From the IMG/VR virus record IMGVR_UViG_3300050821_000031, positions 1-27,568 of that record: DNA of 27,568 nt. One strand, 5' to 3'. The DNA comes from a virus. The notes below the pieces were generated by a model. The model did no database searches and was not told the DNA's origin. It saw only the letters and a program-made list of their open reading frames with translations. Below, piece by piece: positions 23,554 through 27,568 of the stretch; position 1 is the stretch's first letter, and every line of letters starts with the position of its first letter. The position numbers and the translations under genes are program-made.

Positions 23554-23569
23554 GGGGGCCGAAGCCCCC
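23554..23569 (-). promoter_or_regulatory. UUCG-capped GC hairpin in the late transcript
   Basis: On the minus strand GGGGGC-TTCG-GCCCCC forms a perfect 6-bp stem closed by a stable C(UUCG)G tetraloop. It sits in the largest gap of the late operon (23535-23580), with no U-run after it, so it is more likely an RNA stabiliser or partial terminator that tunes expression below the capsid genes than a full stop. Confidence 0.6.
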
Positions 23570-23580
23570 ACCATAAGTCA

Positions 23581-24309
23581 TTACTGACTGATAGAGCCGT
23601 AGAGAGTGTATCTAAGGCGCATTTTAATTAGTCCGTTAGTAAATGTACCGGAAGCGATCGTTGAAATCCACGCATTGTTTGGCAATGGTGTGATTGCATT
23701 GGTCACTAGAGGAACAGTTCCCAACCAGGCACCTGCACCAGCGACACCTGTACCAGAGGTATTAAACAGCAATCCAGATGTAGCACCTGAGTTGATTGTA
23801 TAAACGACCTTCTGGCCAGAGGTAGCCATGCTAGCGGTAAGAATACCGTTAACAAGCTGAACGCCAGCGTTGGGAGTGCACTGTACAAATGTAGTATTAG
23901 TCCCAGAAGTGGGTTGGCTATTAGTCACCAATCCAATGTTGAGGCTTGTACCACCTGCGGCACCGATAATAGTATCTATTTCCACAGACTCAAAGAAGAG
24001 TTGAGAAGTAGTAAAATTAAGGATACCACCAGAGACCGTAGTCACTGGGGTTATTTGTAGGGGGACAAATGTAGTTAAAGACTGAATACCTGCCGCAGCT
24101 GCTGTAGTCGTTCCTGAGAACGTTGTAGGCGGAGCTGGAACCTGTATACTAGTTCCTGGTCCTATTGCCATAGGCACTAGGGGAATTAGTTGTTCAATCT
24201 CGCGAGTTTCGCCGTAGACGAGATAATCGCCTCCGACTTCTTCGACGGCCTTCTGCGTACCATACTGCAGATAGAGTCCGTCTTGGTTAAACCATGTACC
24301 TGCTACCAT
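23581..24309 (-). CDS. Capsid-associated structural protein, 242 aa
   Basis: The opening (MVAGTWFNQDGLYLQYGTQKAVEEVGGDY, shown here in part as VAGTWFNQDGLYLQYGT) matches a type of structural protein I recall next to the major capsid gene in T7-like phages. The remainder is beta-rich and threonine- and glycine-rich, ending in strand-like text (KMRLRYTLYGSI). GGAG lies seven bases upstream of the ATG, suggesting strong translation, as for an abundant virion component. A minor capsid or head decoration role is likely but not established. Confidence 0.72.
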   Translation of the reverse strand: MVAGTWFNQDGLYLQYGTQKAVEEVGGDYLVYGETREIEQLIPLVPMAIGPGTSIQVPAPPTTFSGTTTAAAAGIQSLTTFVPLQITPVTTVSGGILNFTTSQLFFESVEIDTIIGAAGGTSLNIGLVTNSQPTSGTNTTFVQCTPNAGVQLVNGILTASMATSGQKVVYTINSGATSGLLFNTSGTGVAGAGAWLGTVPLVTNAITPLPNNAWISTIASGTFTNGLIKMRLRYTLYGSISQ

Positions 24310-24320
24310 GTCATATCTCC

Positions 24321-25280
24321 TTAGCTGGGAACTGCACTGGTGGCGGTAATTACGGTAACCATGTTTTCAGGCCGGTAAAGCTTGAAGCCATATTCCGCAA
24401 TGGTGAGGTATTCCTCTTGCTGCAGATCCTTATTGAATTCACTGTAGACGGTAGGCATCTGTCGGAAGCCTCCAATCCAGGGAACAGTGTCTCCAGGGGT
24501 TGCTGAGAAGAAGTAGTTGGCTACACCACCTGTAACTGCTACGCTATTGATCGTTTCCGATGCAATAGGAGGTAGATAGTTAGAGACGTAGATATCAAAG
24601 CCATAGACATTGAACCGGAATTTGAATCCAGTCATAATGCCTTCCTGGGTAACATCATCCCACATTTTCATGGGTGAGAGTAGGTTAACTAGGTTGGTCT
24701 GAGTCTGTAAGGTGTAGGCAACTGAAGGATCAACCACAGCACAGAGATTGATCAGAGGCACGTTAGCCTTGGTCAATGCATACTGAGCACGAGCGAAGTC
24801 AGGCAATGCAATTGCTTGACCTGCGCCAGTGGCCACCCAACGGTGGTCTGCGAGGTTGATAATGTTAGGATTGCCTGCAAGTTGTCCATTATTCGCTTGT
24901 GCGAAAATGCGAGTCTCCACGGCTTCCATTAGAGCGCGATGTTGTCGGGGCACGAATGCAGCGATAACGTCGGCCTGATAAAAGCTATCTCTCTTAAACT
25001 TCTCGCTGATCGCATGAGCAGAATACTTGTACTGGTCAAAGGAGAACTGGAAGTTACCAGTATCCATTGCGTTATACTTGACAGCTTGATTTTCCATGAA
25101 ATCAAGTGTTTCTGCTTCACCAATCGACGGAATGTTAATTGTATAGCCATCGGGGAAGTCTTGGATAATCTTGACAAACTTCATAGCATTCAATTCATCA
25201 AGTAGAAGTTCTTTAATCTGACGTGACCAAAGTTGACTTCTAATGAGATATTGATTATTGGCGTCGGTAAAACCTGCCAT
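24321..25280 (-). CDS. Major capsid protein (HK97 fold, gp10-like), 319 aa
   Basis: Hallmarks are the position right after the scaffold gene, a strong binding site (AAGGAG nine bases before the ATG), high use of preferred codons, and sequence of T7/pelagiphage-type capsid proteins: LWSRQIKELLLDELNAMKF near the N-terminus, a spine-helix region (ALMEAVETRIFAQANN), and the C-terminal P-domain text (FKFRFNVYGFDIYVSNYLPP, EYLTIAEYGFKLYRPENMV). It is slightly shorter than T7 gp10A (344 residues). No slippery frameshift site for a longer form was noticed near its end. It builds the icosahedral shell around scaffold. Confidence 0.92.
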   Translation of the reverse strand: MAGFTDANNQYLIRSQLWSRQIKELLLDELNAMKFVKIIQDFPDGYTINIPSIGEAETLDFMENQAVKYNAMDTGNFQFSFDQYKYSAHAISEKFKRDSFYQADVIAAFVPRQHRALMEAVETRIFAQANNGQLAGNPNIINLADHRWVATGAGQAIALPDFARAQYALTKANVPLINLCAVVDPSVAYTLQTQTNLVNLLSPMKMWDDVTQEGIMTGFKFRFNVYGFDIYVSNYLPPIASETINSVAVTGGVANYFFSATPGDTVPWIGGFRQMPTVYSEFNKDLQQEEYLTIAEYGFKLYRPENMVTVITATSAVPS

Positions 25281-25302
25281 AATGAAGTCTCCTTAGATTA
25301 TA

Positions 25303-26031
25303 TTAATTCGAAGGCATCCCGAATGCGTCACCTAATTCGATGGCATCGTTATGCATTTGAATAGCGATTTTTGGGTCTAGATACATCCTTGGATTAGACT
25401 TCTTCAATTCCTGATAATAGTTCCAATCTCGTTTAGGAGCCGTTGGTACGAACTGGTTTTGTCGTTGGCTGGAGCGAGGTGGAGATATATCAGTAGATTG
25501 TCTAGTATCCTCCACACCAAATGTCTTTAGAAAGACAGTGGGATGGGTTCTAGCTAGGTCATCTGTGAAGGCTTGGTCTAAGCCTAATGTATCCATACGT
25601 TGCTTGAGAACTTCTGATGCTTTATCGCCGAATTGTTCTCTAAGCTTTGCCTTAACCATATTGAAGTTTTCATTCTGTTTATTCTGACGTTCACGTTGAG
25701 TGAACTTCTGTTCTAGAATGGAATCAATATCTTCAGGCTTAAATGATGGCTTGGTTTCTTCCACGGGTGTGTGTGGGATTTCCGGATTGGCAAGTAGTTT
25801 CTCTTGTCGAGCAATCAGTTCTTCCAATGAGGCCTTCGCAGTAGCTTCTTCCCTCAACTTCAGATAATCCTTCCGGAGGTCATCCAGACGAGCATTCTGA
25901 GTCTTGATAAATAGATCGGACTCTACTTTAGCTTTTAGTACTTCTTCTAGTGGTTTGTCTTTCCACTTGTTGAATAGTTCTTGACGTTCATCTACAGGGT
26001 CTAGTGAACCGTCTAATAGGCTGTCAGCCAT
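25303..26031 (-). CDS. Capsid scaffolding protein (gp9-like), 242 aa
   Basis: An acidic to mixed-charge, almost wholly helical protein with coiled-coil text (LDDLRKDYLKLREEATAKASLEELIARQEKLL in part) and a C-terminal segment (NYYQELKKSNPRMYLDPKIAIQMHNDAIELGDAF) typical of scaffold ends that contact the capsid protein. It lies between portal-proximal small genes and the capsid gene, the standard order. AGGAG lies seven bases before the ATG. It guides shell assembly and is expelled or degraded before packaging. The start overlaps the end of the preceding small gene. Confidence 0.88.
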   Translation of the reverse strand: MADSLLDGSLDPVDERQELFNKWKDKPLEEVLKAKVESDLFIKTQNARLDDLRKDYLKLREEATAKASLEELIARQEKLLANPEIPHTPVEETKPSFKPEDIDSILEQKFTQRERQNKQNENFNMVKAKLREQFGDKASEVLKQRMDTLGLDQAFTDDLARTHPTVFLKTFGVEDTRQSTDISPPRSSQRQNQFVPTAPKRDWNYYQELKKSNPRMYLDPKIAIQMHNDAIELGDAFGMPSN

Positions 26032-26293
26032 GTTTGTTCTCCTGGTCTAGAGTAATTAATTTGGACACCATCTTTAAAGCAGCTTTAAAACCATTGGTGT
26101 GAGCTTGCTTATAGGCCCAGTTCGGTGTCTCGTATATCTTGGGGCTTATCTCTGCGGACTCTAGTCCGTCTTTCTCTTCGTCTAAGAGTTCCTGCAACCG
26201 TCCTAGTATGTAACGGGAGGCTCTTAAACTCTTATTAAACTTCTCTTTCTCTTCCTCAGTCTTTAAATGCTTGGTCCAAGCAGATACTGTCAC
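26024..26293 (-). CDS. Small helical hypothetical protein, 89 aa
   Basis: The start is GTG, overlapping the previous stop (GTGA), with AAGGG a little upstream. The product is highly charged and helical (HLKTEEEKEKFNKSLRASRYILGRLQELLDEEKDG), and then carries the pattern YETPNWAYKQAHTNGF, which I recall from small proteins near the portal gene in other T7-like phages. Function is unknown. The stop overlaps the scaffold start. Confidence 0.68.
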   Translation of the reverse strand: MTVSAWTKHLKTEEEKEKFNKSLRASRYILGRLQELLDEEKDGLESAEISPKIYETPNWAYKQAHTNGFKAALKMVSKLITLDQENKHG

Positions 26294-26526
26294 TGACTAT
26301 TATCCCTTTGATTACGGTAAGGTTCACCTAGTTTACGGAATGCGTAGAAGGTTTTAGTTAATGAATCTGATAACATAGTGCCATGGTATGGCTCAGTACC
26401 TAGATTGGTACCGTTATGATGGTCAGTAGCTGTAGGTAGACTATGAGCAGGATGGTCTTCCTGATTCATAGGTAACCTGCTGTCATCTACTACCGGAGGT
26501 GCAGAAGCATCCTCGTAATCAGCCAT
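26290..26526 (-). CDS. Small hypothetical protein, 78 aa
   Basis: A hydrophilic, probably disordered protein rich in histidine, aspartate and proline (EDASAPPVVDDSRLP, DHPAHSLPTATDHHNG) with a short possible helix near its end (SLTKTFYAFRKLGEPYR). Its ATG overlaps the stop of the 50-residue ORF (TAATG), and its stop overlaps the next GTG. No family is recognised; location suggests a minor virion or assembly factor. Confidence 0.62.
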   Translation of the reverse strand: MADYEDASAPPVVDDSRLPMNQEDHPAHSLPTATDHHNGTNLGTEPYHGTMLSDSLTKTFYAFRKLGEPYRNQRDNSQ

Positions 26527-26678
26527 TAGATTTCACCCATGTTACTTCCTACATGTTCAGCTATATTAGGATCTTCATGAGACTTCTTGTCACTGTGAAG
26601 ATGCTTCAAGTGAGCAGTCTGCTGATTCTCCTGAACGGAGGGGAAGGATTTATGCATATAAGCTTTATGATTGGCCAT
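26526..26678 (-). CDS. Small histidine-rich ORF after the portal gene, 50 aa
   Basis: The ORF is fixed at both ends by TAATG overlaps, with the portal stop at its start and the next gene's ATG at its stop. The product is MANHKAYMHKSFPSVQENQQ followed by a histidine- and lysine-rich stretch (AHLKHLHSDKKSHEDPN); it has seven histidines in 50 residues and no membrane span. The pattern could bind metal or act near low pH, but that is speculation. Precise fit between neighbours supports expression. Confidence 0.62.
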   Translation of the reverse strand: MANHKAYMHKSFPSVQENQQTAHLKHLHSDKKSHEDPNIAEHVGSNMGEI

Positions 26679-27568
26679 TATTGAGTTCCTAAGGTTCCTG
26701 TTGGAGTTGCGCTAGAAGCGGGGTTACGTTGCAGACCTAGTTGCTGCCCAGGCCTCGTCTGCTGTGGAGGCGGAGGGGCAAAGTTACCCTGTTGGTCAAC
26801 ATCGTAATCATGTCCCATACCGGTAGCGGTTCCCATCTCCTGATGTAACTGTTCCTGAAGGGATTGTACCATTCGTTGTCCATCTGCTTGTTCTGCAAGT
26901 TGAACAAACGGGCTAACGGCATTGTAATCTTTGAGGTCAAAGACAGACTCGAGTATTCTTGCCAGTGTAATCCCGGAGAAGTGAGGTGAGACAGTAGCCC
27001 ATAAGCCACTACCTGTGAGGGCAGTGAGATTTTGGACGAGTTCAGCTTGTTCAGCAAAGTGTCGTGCTCCAATCGGCTTAATTCGACCAACTCCTGTGAT
27101 GTCATCGACTGTAAGCGTTTGGAACGTGATTGCGTTGAGTTCATTATCAAATACCTTAATTGTAGTTGCCCCTGTCAGGTTCCTACGAGCTAACTCAAGC
27201 ATGAAGTTAAGTAGCATTTCCAGAACTTGCTCAGAGAACTGGTTAATCTTATTTTGGAAGAGACGACTGGAGGCATTTTCCAGACGCTGGACTTCGTATT
27301 TAGTCTTCTCCCCAGGAGAGCGAATGCCCATGGCTTCACGAGGAGCTCCAGCCATCTCTTCCATCTGCATTTGGATCTTCTCGATCTTCATGTCAGCTTG
27401 CATAATCTGGACTTCAGGTTGGACTAGTTCTACATCTCCTTCTTCGGAGACGAAGATCTTCTCACCTGGTTGCCAGACGTAATCTTCTACGAAGCCTTTA
27501 ACCTTCTGGACTGGATAAGTAACCAAGTCCCAGATGTCGGCTCCCATATTCTCAATGTGGTCCATGCG
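26678..27568 (-). CDS. Portal / head-tail connector protein (gp8-like), C-terminal part
   Basis: The gene runs off the right edge of the window (frame still open at the last base), so only about 296 C-terminal residues are seen; the ATG at 27565 is internal. Portal-type text includes EKIFVSEEGDVELVQPEVQ, the segment AGAPREAMGIRSPGEKTKYEVQ with the conserved 'R.PGEKTK.EV' helix entry, and FSEQVLEMLLNFMLELARRN in the crown-proximal helices. The last 60 residues are glutamine- and proline-rich (APPPPQQTRPGQQ) and likely disordered. Twelve copies form the DNA channel to which the adaptor ring binds. It opens the late operon in this window. Confidence 0.9.
   Translation of the reverse strand, partial: RMDHIENMGADIWDLVTYPVQKVKGFVEDYVWQPGEKIFVSEEGDVELVQPEVQIMQADMKIEKIQMQMEEMAGAPREAMGIRSPGEKTKYEVQRLENASSRLFQNKINQFSEQVLEMLLNFMLELARRNLTGATTIKVFDNELNAITFQTLTVDDITGVGRIKPIGARHFAEQAELVQNLTALTGSGLWATVSPHFSGITLARILESVFDLKDYNAVSPFVQLAEQADGQRMVQSLQEQLHQEMGTATGMGHDYDVDQQGNFAPPPPQQTRPGQQLGLQRNPASSATPTGTLGTQ

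Overview
The window is part of a lytic T7-like (short-tailed, podovirus) phage genome, open at both ends. The evidence is a coherent set of recognisable T7-type parts: the C-terminus of a family A DNA polymerase, a T7 endonuclease I homologue, a portal/scaffold/capsid block, tail tubular proteins A and B, and three internal virion proteins, two of which are close in length to T7 gp14 (196 residues here) and gp15 (723 here). No phage RNA polymerase, terminase or integrase is in view. The host cannot be read from the sequence.

Layout. Positions 1-5642 read on the plus strand and hold DNA metabolism genes: DNA polymerase end, a 49-codon ORF, a likely ssDNA-binding protein, then about 1.15 kb without a credible gene (1123-2294), a small membrane protein, a PD-(D/E)XK (RecB/Cas4-like) exonuclease, endonuclease I, and a run of tiny overlapping genes, several with a membrane segment. 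Two GC-richer genes (4750-4896 and 5139-5642) are set apart by rho-independent terminators. A strong bidirectional terminator (5674-5708) separates this module from the structural module, which lies entirely on the minus strand and is read from the right edge towards 5731: portal (partial), three small ORFs, scaffold, major capsid protein, two capsid-associated or decoration-like proteins, two paralogous tail fibres, a membrane-anchored lysozyme, three small membrane proteins (lysis cassette), tail tubular A, a 100-residue protein, tail tubular B, gp14-like, a 1693-residue internal protein, a 723-residue internal protein and a protein with a polyvalent ADP-ribosyltransferase-like domain. T7 itself has all its genes in one direction, so the convergent layout is a variation.

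Nearly every late gene joins the next by the same one-base stop/start overlap (TAATG), which suggests one long transcript with coupled translation. The only late intergenic hairpin is a UUCG-capped stem at 23554-23569.

The most interesting stretch is 1123-2294. It is intergenic but packed with perfect short helices, a three-way junction and two textbook tRNA T-arm hairpins that I could not fit into complete cloverleaf tRNAs. I read it as a large structured noncoding RNA, of the kind represented by the phage-associated GOLLD and ROOL classes, though membership in either class is not shown. Other notable points are the ART-like protein, a small membrane ORF nested in another frame of an HNH-like gene, a shared beta-rich module in both tail tubular proteins, and a lysozyme with C-terminal membrane segments.
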